Shown: piece after piece, positions 21,714-30,011 of the stretch
How the letters are laid out: each line of letters begins with the position of its first letter
How positions within the stretch are numbered: the stretch's first letter is position 1
NCBI GenBank assembly: GCA_022800525.1
Contig: JAAWQM010000020.1
Location: 1-47,176 of the forward strand
Length of the DNA: 47,176 bases
Direction: 5' to 3'
From: Oscillospiraceae bacterium
GTDB lineage: Bacteria; Bacillota; Clostridia; Oscillospirales; Oscillospiraceae
Notes under the pieces: model-generated
The model's database searches: none
What the model saw: the letters and a program-made list of their open reading frames with translations, nothing else
What the model was told of the DNA's origin: nothing
Position numbers and translations under genes: made by a program

Positions 21714-22926
21714 GGGCAGGCGCGCGCTGATCTGCGACGGTGCGGTGCGTTCCGGCAAGACGTCCATCATGTCCCTGTCCTTCGCGCTGTGGGCCATGGG
21801 GCGCTTCAGCAGCTGCGCCTTCGCCCTCTGCGGCAAGTCGGTGGGCAGCGTGGAGCGGAACATCATAACGCCGCTGCTGGCGGTCCGGTACTTGCAGGAA
21901 AATTTCACGCTGGCCTACCATCGCGGGGAGCATGTCCTGACGGTCCGCCGGGGGAGCCGGGAAAACCGGTTCTACCTCTTCGGCGGGAAGGATGAGTCCT
22001 CCTACACGCTCATCCAGGGCGTCACACTGGCCGGGGCGCTGCTGGACGAGGTGGCGCTGATGCCCCGCAGCTTCGTGGAGCAGGCCCTGGCCCGGTGCAG
22101 CGTGGAGGGAGCGAAGCTGTGGTTCAACTGCAACCCGGACGTACCCACCCACTGGTTCCGGCAGGAGTGGATCCTGAAGGCCCAGGAGAAGGACGCCACC
22201 CATCTGCATTTCACCATGGACGACAACCCCGGCCTGTCGGAGGAGACCCGGGCCATGTACCGCAGCCTCTACACCGGGGTGTTCAAACGCCGGTACATTG
22301 ACGGCGAATGGACGGCGGGGGACGGCCTGATCTATGACATGTTCGACCCGGAGGTCAACGGCTACGAGGACCGGGCCCGTCCCAAGGGTCTGCCCTACGT
22401 CGCGTCCAGGACGATTGCCTGCGACTACGGAACGGCCAACCCGACAGTCTTCCTGGACGTCTACGACGACGGCGGGACCGTTTGGGTGGACAACGAATAC
22501 CGCTGGGACAGCCGGGACGCGGACGCCACCGGCCTGCGCCAGAAGACCGACGGAGAATACGCGGACGATCTGGAGCGGTTCATGGGGCCGGACGTCCAGT
22601 TCCACTGCCCGGTGGTGGTGGACCCGTCGGCGGCCAGCTTTATCGCGGAGCTCCGGCGGCGGGGCATGTATGTAATCCAGGGGGACAACGAGGTCATCGA
22701 CGGCATCCGGCGGGTATCGCAGCTGTTCGCCAAGCGGGTACTGCGGGTCCACCGGGAGCGGTGCGCGGGGCTTATCGGAGAATTGCAGTCCTATGTCTGG
22801 GATACGAAGGCGGCGCAGGCCCTGGGCGTGGAGCGGCCCGTGAAGCAGCAGGACCACGGTCCCGACGCCCTGCGCTACTACGTCAACACAATCCTGCCCA
22901 AGTGGCGGTACGGAGAGGAGGGATAG
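21670..22926 (+). CDS. terL: Terminase large subunit (PBSX family)
   Basis: The 418-residue packaging motor pumps DNA into the prohead and cuts it. The ATPase part has Walker A DGAVRSGKTS (residues 23-32) and Walker B GALLDEVAL (about 119-127). The RNase H-like nuclease part has CDYGTANPTVFLDV (about 252), VVVDPSAAS (about 318) and DHGPDALRY (about 395), giving the acidic triad. Length and motifs match the PBSX-family large terminase of headful-packaging phages. The start lies inside terS, so translation is coupled. Confidence 0.95.
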   Translation: MLSEKQMRILRWPYEGRRALICDGAVRSGKTSIMSLSFALWAMGRFSSCAFALCGKSVGSVERNIITPLLAVRYLQENFTLAYHRGEHVLTVRRGSRENRFYLFGGKDESSYTLIQGVTLAGALLDEVALMPRSFVEQALARCSVEGAKLWFNCNPDVPTHWFRQEWILKAQEKDATHLHFTMDDNPGLSEETRAMYRSLYTGVFKRRYIDGEWTAGDGLIYDMFDPEVNGYEDRARPKGLPYVASRTIACDYGTANPTVFLDVYDDGGTVWVDNEYRWDSRDADATGLRQKTDGEYADDLERFMGPDVQFHCPVVVDPSAASFIAELRRRGMYVIQGDNEVIDGIRRVSQLFAKRVLRVHRERCAGLIGELQSYVWDTKAAQALGVERPVKQQDHGPDALRYYVNTILPKWRYGEEG

Positions 22927-22927
22927 C

Positions 22928-24628
22928 ATGAGCGAGGCGGTCATGACAACGGACGCGTTTTCCAACCCGCTGTTCCGGCTGGGGTACGGCTCCCAGTCTC
23001 CCCTGGAGGCTACGGAGTATCCGCTCACCCGGATGACTGGCAATTACGCCCTGCTCAATTCCCTCTATCGCGAAAATTGGGTGGTCCAGAACGTTGTCGG
23101 CATCATCCCGGACGACATGACCCGGGAATGGTTCACGCTGGGCGGCGCAGGCCCGGAGGAGCTGCGGAGGCTGGAGCAGGCGCAGCGGCGCGCCGCCCTG
23201 CGGGACCGGATCAGCGCCGGCCTCAAGTGGGGGCGGCTGTATGGAGGCGCTGCGGGGATCCTCATGATCCGGGGCCAGGAGGGGATGCTGGATCAGCCTC
23301 TTGATCTGGACATGGTTCTGCCCGGTACGTTTGCCGGGATCTACATCGTGGACCGCTGGTGCGGCGTCACGCCGGACGCAGAGCTGGTCAGCGATATGAG
23401 CGACCCGGATTTCGGTCTTCCGGCGTACTACCGGGTCAACACGCCGGAGGGCGGCATCGTGGCCAGGGTCCACCACTCCCGCGTCATCCGTTTCACCGGG
23501 CGGGAGCTGCCCTGTCTGGAGAAGCTGACAGAACTGCACTGGGGCGAGAGCGAGGTCGAGGCTCTGTATCAGGATGTGGTCAAGCACGACAACGTATCCG
23601 CCAACATGGCGGCGCTGACCTTCCGGGCCAACGTGGAGACGATGGAAGTGGAGAATCTGGACCAGCTGTTCTCCGTAGGCTCAGCGGCCATGCAGCGGCG
23701 CTTCTGGCGGACCATGCAGGCCCAGAGCGTCATGCGTTCCAACTTCGGGATGCAGCTGGTAAACAAGGGGGATCAGATCAGGAGCGCCCAGTACACCTTT
23801 ACCGGGCTTCAGGAGGTCTATGAGAGTATGTGCCTGAACCTGTCGGGCGCGTCCCGTATCCCGGTGACAAAGCTGTTCGGGCGGGCCCCTGCGGGGCTCA
23901 ACGCCACGGGAGAGAGCGACCTGAGGAACTACTACGACTATGTGGACACTCTCCGGGAGAACACCCTGCGGCCCATCCTGGAGCGGGTGCTGCCGGTGGT
24001 GTGCATGTCCGCCTGGGGCGTGGTACCGGAGGATTTGGACATCGTTTTCCCGCCCCTCTGGACACCGTCGGCCAAAGAGGTGGCGGAAATCGCGGAGAAG
24101 AAAGCCGTGGCTATCCGGGATATCTTCCAGGCGGGGCTGCTGCAAGCAGATACCGCTCAGAAGGAGCTGAAAAAGCTGGCGGATGAGACGGGCCTGTTCG
24201 GCAGTATTTCCGATGAGGAGATCGAGGCCAACAAAGGGAAGACATATCAGGACGTGACCGCCCTGCGGGACCCCCTGCTGGGGCTGGGGTATGGAGGAGA
24301 GGAAACGGGCCCTTTTGAGATGGATACCGGAGATGCCCTGGCGTTGGATTATAACCCATATCATGATCCTGCATCCGGTCGCTTTACAAGCGGCGGAGGA
24401 AGTGGTACGATAGGTAAAACCAAGTATGCGCCATCACCACAGAGAAGCCGCTCCGGGATTCAGCTCAAGCCTAAGACTTATGCCAGGCTGTGCGGGATAT
24501 TGGGAGCGCAGTATCCTAATTTGAGAGCCGGAGATGTTCGAACCATTCGGGATGCTAAAAAAGTATACACGGTTAAAGCAGATGGCTATGGCGGGTTTGA
24601 GACGGTCATGATGAACAAATTAAAGTAA
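22928..24628 (+). CDS. Portal protein with variable C-terminal tip
   Basis: The 566-residue protein is a DUF1073-type portal, the dodecameric ring through which DNA enters the head. Its core (about residues 1-445) includes NYALLNSLYRENWVVQNVVG, LKWGRLYGGAAGILMIRG and KLFGRAPAGLNATGESDLRN. After residue about 475 the sequence changes: YNPYHDPASGRFTSGGGSG is a linker motif that often joins phage head proteins to extra domains. About 70 AT-richer codons follow, ending DAKKVYTVKADGYGGFETV. The extra tip could be an effector delivered with the DNA. A small acidic gene follows at once. Confidence 0.88.
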   Translation: MSEAVMTTDAFSNPLFRLGYGSQSPLEATEYPLTRMTGNYALLNSLYRENWVVQNVVGIIPDDMTREWFTLGGAGPEELRRLEQAQRRAALRDRISAGLKWGRLYGGAAGILMIRGQEGMLDQPLDLDMVLPGTFAGIYIVDRWCGVTPDAELVSDMSDPDFGLPAYYRVNTPEGGIVARVHHSRVIRFTGRELPCLEKLTELHWGESEVEALYQDVVKHDNVSANMAALTFRANVETMEVENLDQLFSVGSAAMQRRFWRTMQAQSVMRSNFGMQLVNKGDQIRSAQYTFTGLQEVYESMCLNLSGASRIPVTKLFGRAPAGLNATGESDLRNYYDYVDTLRENTLRPILERVLPVVCMSAWGVVPEDLDIVFPPLWTPSAKEVAEIAEKKAVAIRDIFQAGLLQADTAQKELKKLADETGLFGSISDEEIEANKGKTYQDVTALRDPLLGLGYGGEETGPFEMDTGDALALDYNPYHDPASGRFTSGGGSGTIGKTKYAPSPQRSRSGIQLKPKTYARLCGILGAQYPNLRAGDVRTIRDAKKVYTVKADGYGGFETVMMNKLK

Positions 24629-24641
24629 AGGGGCTGTAATC

Positions 24642-24899
24642 GTGGAAGAAAAGCTCAGAGCATTCTTAGCACCGTACATTGGGCAAGGCGCAGAAAAGAG
24701 AGATATTGTAACGGAGGAGGCTGTCGATTTGCTGGCGTTCGTCGCTTCAGAAGAACACATCGAGCAGGAGATCATCGACTATGGTACAGCGCATCCGGAA
24801 GCCCCCTTCTGGGATTTCCTCAAGCTGATTAAGCCACCAACGCCAGAGGAGTTGGTGAGGATACAGATGGAGATAGACAGCGAGGACGATGACGACTAA
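24642..24899 (+). CDS. Small acidic protein after the portal tip
   Basis: The 85-residue, strongly acidic protein starts with GTG at 24642 after AAAGGGGCTG and ends in EDDDD. It is helical (AEKRDIVTEEAVDLLAFVAS then EEHIEQEIIDYG). The gene is AT-rich like the portal tip just before it and unlike the portal core. In this position I would expect no structural gene, and the size, acidity and composition fit an immunity protein for the portal tip. No family is recognised, so that role is a hypothesis. Confidence 0.65.
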   Translation: MEEKLRAFLAPYIGQGAEKRDIVTEEAVDLLAFVASEEHIEQEIIDYGTAHPEAPFWDFLKLIKPPTPEELVRIQMEIDSEDDDD

Positions 24900-24910
24900 A
24901 GGAGGGCTGA

Positions 24911-26641
24911 ATGCCGGCGCTGACGCCTGGCCCGGCTGACCGGGAGCTGCAGCGGCTCATTGAGATTTTTCTGAAGGCGGAGACGGACATCATCAACGAG
25001 ATCAGCCGCCTGCGCTCCAGAGGGCTGGTGGACTACCACGCGGAGGCCGCCCTGGCGCGGGTTCAGGCCATCCTCCGCAAGCTGGAGAATGACTGCTGGA
25101 CCTACGTCCCACGGATGATCGAGACCCGGTTCTACGTAAAGCATCCGGAGGCCCGGAAGCCTATGGAGGTCCCGGAGACGCCGGAGAAGCATATAGCCGC
25201 CTATCAAAATGCCCGCGTCCTCACCAGCCAGCAGATGGATATCGTCCAACGGCTGACGATGAACCTCATGGGACAGATCACAGAGGGCTGTCTGACCGCC
25301 GCCGCCACTTTGCAGACTGCCCTGCTGGGCCGTACCGAGCCGGACATCTTCCGGCGGACCGGCCTGGAGCAGGCGGCGGCGATGCAGGCCATGGGGCGGG
25401 GCGTCTACAAGACCCTGCCGGACTTCACGGCGGCCCTGCGCCGGGAGGGCGTGACGGCTTTCGTCGATAAGGCGGGCCGCAAGTGGAGCCTGCATACCTA
25501 CGGCAGCATGGTCCTGCGCACTACGTCGCGTCAGGCGGAGGCGCTGGCCGTCCTGACGGAGTCGCCGGACCACGACCTCTACCAGATCAGCAGGCACGGC
25601 ACTGCCTGCAAGCTCTGCGCCCCGCTGGAGGGCCGGGTGTACTCCAGGAGCGGCAGGGACCCGGACTTCCCGCCTCTGGCGGCGGCGTTCGGGAAGATGG
25701 ACCCCGGCGGGCCGGACGATCTCACCAATTCCTGGCTGAATATCCATCCCAACTGCCTCCACCAGCTCATCCGCTGGACGCCTATGGGCCGCAGCGAAGA
25801 GGAGCTGCGGAAGATCAAGGAATTTTCCAGCTTCGAGAAGAATCCGCCCACCCGCGACCCCCGGACCCAGAAGCAGGTCGAGGCATACCGCAAGAAAGAG
25901 GAGGCCCGCGCCCGGTTCCTGCGGGACTACCGGCAGTGGGAGCGGTACCGGACGGCCATCCCGGATGATGTTCCCAAGACTTTTCAGACGTTCCAGAAAC
26001 ACAAGGCGGCGGGGGATGAGAAGTACAAGGCGTGGAAAACTGCGTACAGGAGATCGAACCAGCTTGCAAATCCGGGAAAATCTGATATACTGGGAGATAC
26101 CAGGCTTACCGGCATCCCCATTACGGATGAGGCGATCCAGCGGGTGCCTCTGGTCCGGCCATCTGGCTGGAGTCAGGATCAGGCGGTTCGTTTGCAGGAG
26201 GCCCACCGGGAGCTGCTGCGGGCTGTGCGGGACAAACCGGTGGGGACGGAGGCCGGGGCGGTCTATACGCCGGATATGCAGTTGATTGAGCGAAAGATAG
26301 GTGAGTCTGCTGGACAGCAGATCGATATGCCGCGTTGCAATGAGCCGCATATCCTGATACATAATCACCCAAGTGGGATGATATTTTCGCCTGGTGATGT
26401 GAACAGCTTTGGGCTGCGTGTAGATACTACTGTCTTAACGGCCATTGGAAACAATGGGAGCGTTTATGTTTTACAGAAACTGGAATCTTATGATACGGCT
26501 GGATTTGCAATGGCATTTGGCAAAGATTGCGTTGAAAGACTACGTAATGCAAAGACCGCCTCAGAAGCGGCTGACATAATGCAAAAATTTTTGTTGGGGG
26601 TACAAAAATATGGCGTTAAATTTATCTCCGGAACAGCGTGA
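24911..26641 (+). CDS. Minor head protein with C-terminal JAB-like domain
   Basis: The 576-residue protein is a minor capsid protein 2/MuF-like head protein. The core (about residues 1-300) ends with the typical cysteine/histidine signature ACKLCAPLEGRVYS (about 232-245) and NIHPNCLHQLIRW (about 277-289). A charged linker follows. Residues about 420-576 form an AT-rich extra domain with HILIHNHPSGMIFSPGDVNS (H484, H486, S493, D496), the JAB/MPN metallopeptidase motif as in RadC-like and ubiquitin-releasing proteases. MuF-linked C-terminal toxins are a described family in temperate phages. Two paralogous small genes follow, fitting immunity genes. Confidence 0.85.
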   Translation: MPALTPGPADRELQRLIEIFLKAETDIINEISRLRSRGLVDYHAEAALARVQAILRKLENDCWTYVPRMIETRFYVKHPEARKPMEVPETPEKHIAAYQNARVLTSQQMDIVQRLTMNLMGQITEGCLTAAATLQTALLGRTEPDIFRRTGLEQAAAMQAMGRGVYKTLPDFTAALRREGVTAFVDKAGRKWSLHTYGSMVLRTTSRQAEALAVLTESPDHDLYQISRHGTACKLCAPLEGRVYSRSGRDPDFPPLAAAFGKMDPGGPDDLTNSWLNIHPNCLHQLIRWTPMGRSEEELRKIKEFSSFEKNPPTRDPRTQKQVEAYRKKEEARARFLRDYRQWERYRTAIPDDVPKTFQTFQKHKAAGDEKYKAWKTAYRRSNQLANPGKSDILGDTRLTGIPITDEAIQRVPLVRPSGWSQDQAVRLQEAHRELLRAVRDKPVGTEAGAVYTPDMQLIERKIGESAGQQIDMPRCNEPHILIHNHPSGMIFSPGDVNSFGLRVDTTVLTAIGNNGSVYVLQKLESYDTAGFAMAFGKDCVERLRNAKTASEAADIMQKFLLGVQKYGVKFISGTA

Positions 26642-26780
26642 ATATTTCGAGGGATTGCTGAAGAAAGCGGAGCCATACCCAGAGGATGATCCGATATTTG
26701 ACAGGTTGGATGGAGAGCGGGACATGGATCGCGCAATGGCAACACTCGCCAAGATGGCGCTGGAAGGGCGGCTGCGTTGA
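26610..26780 (+). CDS. Putative immunity protein 1
   Basis: The 56-residue protein starts at ATG 26610, inside the last codons of the minor head gene, with GGGGG nine bases before it. It reads LSPEQREYFEGLLKKAEPYP, then DRLDGERDMDRAMATLAKMA. It is clearly related to the gene at 26875: both share L-S, R-x-x-x-E, A-x-P-Y, LDGE-x-D-x-DR and AT-x-A in order. The overlap with the end of the JAB-like domain ensures co-production. Size, charge and position suggest it neutralises that domain in the lysogen. Function is inferred, not recognised. Confidence 0.6.
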   Translation: MALNLSPEQREYFEGLLKKAEPYPEDDPIFDRLDGERDMDRAMATLAKMALEGRLR

Positions 26781-26900
26781 ATAGACGCGCAGACCGTTCA
26801 GGCCGAAGTGGCGGTATTCGATGTAAAACAATACATTGGCATTATCGAAAATTTCTTGGAGGAGGCGGGGCAATATGGCGTGTATATTGTCGAAAGCTGA
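26781..26900 (+). pseudogene. Orphan effector-tip remnant
   Basis: An in-frame stretch of 39 codons without a start follows the stop of immunity gene 1. It ends YIGIIENFLEEAGQYGVYIV then ES and a stop. This matches the last residues of the minor head JAB-like domain (ADIMQKFLLGVQKYGVKFIS). In both, the ATGGCG of the small downstream gene overlaps the codons for Tyr-Gly-Val. It therefore looks like the end of an older effector tip, displaced when a new tip-immunity cassette was inserted. Confidence 0.6.
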
Positions 26901-27060
26901 ACGCCAAAAACTGGAAGAAGCATTAGCTACAGCCACGCCATACACAGAAGAAGAGATGTGTGTATTGGATGGAGAGCATGATTTTGACAGATCGCGAGCT
27001 ACTATAGCTCAAAAACTCCTGAAAATGGCAGATGAGAGCAAGGAGCAGCATCATGACTGA
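26875..27060 (+). CDS. Putative immunity protein 2 (paralogue of 1)
   Basis: The 61-residue protein starts at ATG 26875, behind GGAGGAGGCGGGG. It reads LSKAERQKLEEALATATPYT, then LDGEHDFDRSRATIAQKLLK, aligning along its length with the protein at 26610-26780. A start farther upstream (26836) would place the ribosome site inside the gene. The partner effector tip survives only as a remnant, so this gene may be kept to protect against relatives that still carry that tip. This retention is a known pattern in polymorphic toxin loci. Confidence 0.65.
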   Translation: MACILSKAERQKLEEALATATPYTEEEMCVLDGEHDFDRSRATIAQKLLKMADESKEQHHD

Positions 27061-27181
27061 GAATGACATCCGTGCTATTACCGCTGCTCTGGAGCAGGGA
27101 TACCGGGTGGAGCTGACAAAGGAGGCAGACGGTTCAATCACGATCCGAACTGTTACCAGGAAAAAAGTGAAGGTTCAATAA
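27053..27181 (+). CDS. 42-residue phage protein
   Basis: A short gene starts at ATG 27053, overlapping the end of immunity gene 2, with AAGGAGCAG upstream. It reads TENDIRAITAALEQGYRVEL then TKEADGSITIRTVTRKKVK: one helix followed by two beta strands. Small proteins of this kind are common in clostridial phage head clusters; the function is unknown. Confidence 0.5.
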   Translation: MTENDIRAITAALEQGYRVELTKEADGSITIRTVTRKKVKVQ

Positions 27182-27220
27182 CGTACCCACGGCATGATCG
27201 GATGCCGGGAAGGACCGAAC

Positions 27221-27256
27221 GGGGTCAGTTTGCAAGGAAACTTGCAGGCTGGCTCC
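27221..27256 (+). terminator. Terminator-like hairpin before prohead gene
   Basis: GGGGTCAG (27221-27228) pairs with CTGGCTCC (27249-27256), and TGCAAG pairs with CTTGCA around a GAAA tetraloop, giving a long stem. TTATTATTTT follows. It lies in the 100-base gap between the effector/immunity genes and the prohead gene, so it could partly stop upstream transcription or be a processing site. A full stop seems unlikely because essential head genes follow. Confidence 0.5.
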
Positions 27257-27281
27257 TTATTATTTTGCGAGGTGATAGCGC

Positions 27282-28451
27282 ATGCTTGCCTATTATGGCA
27301 CACAACTGAGCCCCCACATGGAGGAGACCCCGGAGGGCTATCTCATCTGCCGGGACGTGCCCATTGCCCGGACGGGTGAGATGACCTATCTCTCCTCCGA
27401 GCTGGGGCTGGAGGGCCCGGACCGTCCGGTGACGGTGTACCGGGACCCGGCGGACGTGTTCGATCCGGACGCGCTGGCATCCTTCGAGGGTAAGGATGTG
27501 ACGTCGGGACACCCTGCCGAAAATGTCGGGCCGGTGAACCACGCCGCTTACTCCCGGGGCCATGTCCAGGATGTACGGCGGGAGGGGAATTTCGTTATAG
27601 CGGACCTGCTGGTCAAAGACGCGTGCCTCATCAGTGATATCAGAAACGGCGTGGTCCGGGAAGTCAGCTGCGGCTACAACTGCGTCTATACGCCGCTGGC
27701 GGATGGGCGGTACAAGCAGACGGGCATTCGCGGCAACCATGTGGCGGTTGTTCCCCGTGGCCGGGCAGGCCGCGAGGTGGCAATACAAGATTCGGCGGCA
27801 TCCGCCGGGAAAGGAACAAAACGTATGAGCAAATTTGCAGAGGCCATCCTGAAGGCATTCGGGACGGCCGCACAGGAGGCGGAGACGCCGGAGGGTGTGG
27901 AAGCTCTTATCCCCACTGCCGCCGCCGCACTGGACGCCGAACCCGCAGGCGTGCCCGGCGCACCCGCGCAGGAGACGGTGCCCGCAGCCCTGGACGCTCT
28001 GCCGGCGAAGCTGGACAGGCTGATCGATCTTCTGGAGGCCAGGGCCAGCCAGCCGGAGAAGAAAATCAGCGATGAAAAGGATCTGGACGCTGTGATCGAG
28101 AAGCTGGGCGGCGGAGAGCCCGAGGACAAGGAGAAGGCCGCTGACGCCCCGGCAGACGGTGTGTCCAATTTGGGCACTGCCTCCAAGGATGCGGATGCGG
28201 CTACGGCGCTGCTGAAAGCTGTCCGGCCCGCCGTCGCGGGCATCAAGGATGAACAGGACCGCGCCCGGGTGGTGGACGCGCTGCTGTCCAGCATCAAGGG
28301 CCCCAACGTTATGGGCCGGGTGATGGAGGCGGCTGAGGCCAATGCCAGACAGGCGGCGGATGCCGCCCAGGCGTCTGCGTTCGAGTCTCGCTGCCAGGAG
28401 TCCGAAGCCGCCTACGCCGCCCGGAACCCCCACAAGAAGAAGGAGGACTGA
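27282..28451 (+). CDS. DUF2213 prohead protease / scaffold protein
   Basis: The 389-residue protein starts at ATG 27282 after GCGAGGTGA. The N-terminal domain (about residues 1-165) fits DUF2213, a predicted prohead protease domain: SPHMEETPEGYLICRDVPIA, DVTSGHPAENVGPVNHAAYS (with its conserved histidine), GVVREVSCGYNC and GNHVAVVPRGRAG. The rest is alanine/glutamate-rich and helical, as expected of a scaffold that shapes the procapsid and is then cleaved. An internal ATG near 27825 could also yield the scaffold alone. It lies just before the cement and capsid genes. Confidence 0.8.
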   Translation: MLAYYGTQLSPHMEETPEGYLICRDVPIARTGEMTYLSSELGLEGPDRPVTVYRDPADVFDPDALASFEGKDVTSGHPAENVGPVNHAAYSRGHVQDVRREGNFVIADLLVKDACLISDIRNGVVREVSCGYNCVYTPLADGRYKQTGIRGNHVAVVPRGRAGREVAIQDSAASAGKGTKRMSKFAEAILKAFGTAAQEAETPEGVEALIPTAAAALDAEPAGVPGAPAQETVPAALDALPAKLDRLIDLLEARASQPEKKISDEKDLDAVIEKLGGGEPEDKEKAADAPADGVSNLGTASKDADAATALLKAVRPAVAGIKDEQDRARVVDALLSSIKGPNVMGRVMEAAEANARQAADAAQASAFESRCQESEAAYAARNPHKKKED

Positions 28452-28454
28452 GTT

Positions 28455-28961
28455 ATGTTGAATCCCCAGAGCATTGGCCAGGCCATGAACCACGGCTATG
28501 CAGGCAGCTATGCCCGCCAGCCGGATATGATTGTGAATACCCGTCCCGCTGGCGATGCTGTCATCTTCGGCGCGGCTCTCAAGTACGACGCCAACGGCGC
28601 GGTGGCGCCCATGGGCGCGGGCGACACGGCGGAGGATTTTGTGGGTGTAGCCTCCCGTGAGGTCAAGAGTGCGCTCAATTACCTGGAGCAGAGCGCCGGG
28701 TCCTACGCCAAGGGCGAGGCCGTCCCCGTGTTCCAGCGCGGGTCCATCAACGTCAGGTGCGGCAGCGGTACGCCTCAATTGGGCGGCGCGGTGTACGTGC
28801 GGATCGCAGCCAGCGACAGCATCCCCACCGCCGTTGTTGGCAGCTTTGAGGCCCAGGCGGACGGCGCGAACACGGTGGAGCTGACCAACTGCCAGTGGGC
28901 GGGCCCGGCGGATGCCAACGGTATCGCTGAGCTGCGCATCCTCACCATGAACAAGGCTTAA
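28455..28961 (+). CDS. Capsid cement / decoration protein
   Basis: The 168-residue protein resembles the Gp24-like structural cement proteins that stabilise the head. It has the pattern MNHGYAGSYARQPDMIVNTR, then AAGSYAKGEAVPVFQRGSIN-like GSYAKGEAVPVFQRGSINVR, and TPQLGGAVYVRIA, all beta-rich. It lies between the prohead and major capsid genes, the standard place. The start is ATG 28455, four bases after the previous stop. Confidence 0.8.
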   Translation: MLNPQSIGQAMNHGYAGSYARQPDMIVNTRPAGDAVIFGAALKYDANGAVAPMGAGDTAEDFVGVASREVKSALNYLEQSAGSYAKGEAVPVFQRGSINVRCGSGTPQLGGAVYVRIAASDSIPTAVVGSFEAQADGANTVELTNCQWAGPADANGIAELRILTMNKA

Positions 28962-28981
28962 GGCCGCAGGAGGAGAAGATC

Positions 28982-29998
28982 ATGAATAAATATCAGAATG
29001 TCGGCACCTATGACGCCGGTATCATCACGGCCCCCGGCACGGCTCCCGGCGGCGCCATGACCATGGACGCGGCGGGTATCGCCTCCGGGCAGGCGTTCCT
29101 GGTCAGCGAGCTGGAGAAGCGGGACACGCTAATCCGCAAGCCCCTTACCAGCGTCACCTATCCCCGGGACATTGTGGTCAGGTCCGGCGGCGGCTGGGTG
29201 GACTATGTATCCGCTCATTCTGTGGGCTATGGCATCACCGGCGGGTCCGGCAGCGGAGTCATCCAGGCGGGCGGCGCCAACGGCCTGCCCATCGTTCAGG
29301 CCAACATGGAGAAGGGGCTTTACAAGGCCCACGCCTTCGCCGCCGCCCTGCGGGTGATGTGGGTGGATATGCAGAAGGCCAACTTTGCCGGGCGTTCCCT
29401 GGACCAGATGCTCCAGGATGGTATGCGCCTGGCCTATGACAAGCATATGGACCAGAACGTCTACACCGGCATCCCGGAGTATGGTTCCTGGGGTCTGGTG
29501 AATCATCCGGACGTCACGGAGACTGCTGTCACCGGAGGGGCCTGGTCCGGCAAAAGCAAGGAGAAAATCCTGGCGGACGTCAACAACGCTGTCACGACTG
29601 TCTGGGAAGCGGCGGAATACGACGAGGACGCCATGCCCAACCACATCCTCCTGCCCTACGCTCAGTATACCTACATTCTCCACACACCGGTCACGGAGCT
29701 GGCCACGGAGACCATCCTGGACTACGTGATGAAGAACAACGTGGCCGCCAAAAATGGGAAATCCCTGTATATCGGCGCGGCTCGCTGGTGCAAGGGCGCG
29801 GGTACCGATGGCTTGGACCGGATGGTGGTGTATGTCAACCACGAGCGGTTCCTTCAGGTAGAGGAGCTGGTCCCTCTGACCCGCGCCATGAGCCAGCCCA
29901 ACGCGGCTGATTTCTGCTACGACACAGCCTACGCGGCGAACCTGTCTGAGGTGGAGCTGTTCTATCCCCAGACCATGATGTATTTCGACGGCATTTAA
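28982..29998 (+). CDS. Major capsid protein (DUF2184)
   Basis: The 338-residue protein is the main head subunit, of the DUF2184 type. Recognisable stretches are GQAFLVSELEKRDTLIRKPL, WVDMQKANFAGRSLDQMLQD (about residues 122-141), DKHMDQNVYTGIPEYGSWGL and EDAMPNHILLPYAQYTYILH. The protein has no long N-terminal scaffold region, which agrees with a separate scaffold in the upstream gene. A strong site (GGAGGAG) precedes the ATG at 28982, as expected for an abundant product. Confidence 0.88.
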   Translation: MNKYQNVGTYDAGIITAPGTAPGGAMTMDAAGIASGQAFLVSELEKRDTLIRKPLTSVTYPRDIVVRSGGGWVDYVSAHSVGYGITGGSGSGVIQAGGANGLPIVQANMEKGLYKAHAFAAALRVMWVDMQKANFAGRSLDQMLQDGMRLAYDKHMDQNVYTGIPEYGSWGLVNHPDVTETAVTGGAWSGKSKEKILADVNNAVTTVWEAAEYDEDAMPNHILLPYAQYTYILHTPVTELATETILDYVMKNNVAAKNGKSLYIGAARWCKGAGTDGLDRMVVYVNHERFLQVEELVPLTRAMSQPNAADFCYDTAYAANLSEVELFYPQTMMYFDGI

Positions 29999-30011
29999 GG
30001 AGGGCGCGGGC

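Noticed and set aside
24896-26368. Long minus-strand open frame opposite the minor head gene
   Set aside because: It is a GC-driven shadow of a clearly recognised head protein, with no motif of its own. The same applies to minus frames opposite terL, the prohead gene and the capsid gene.
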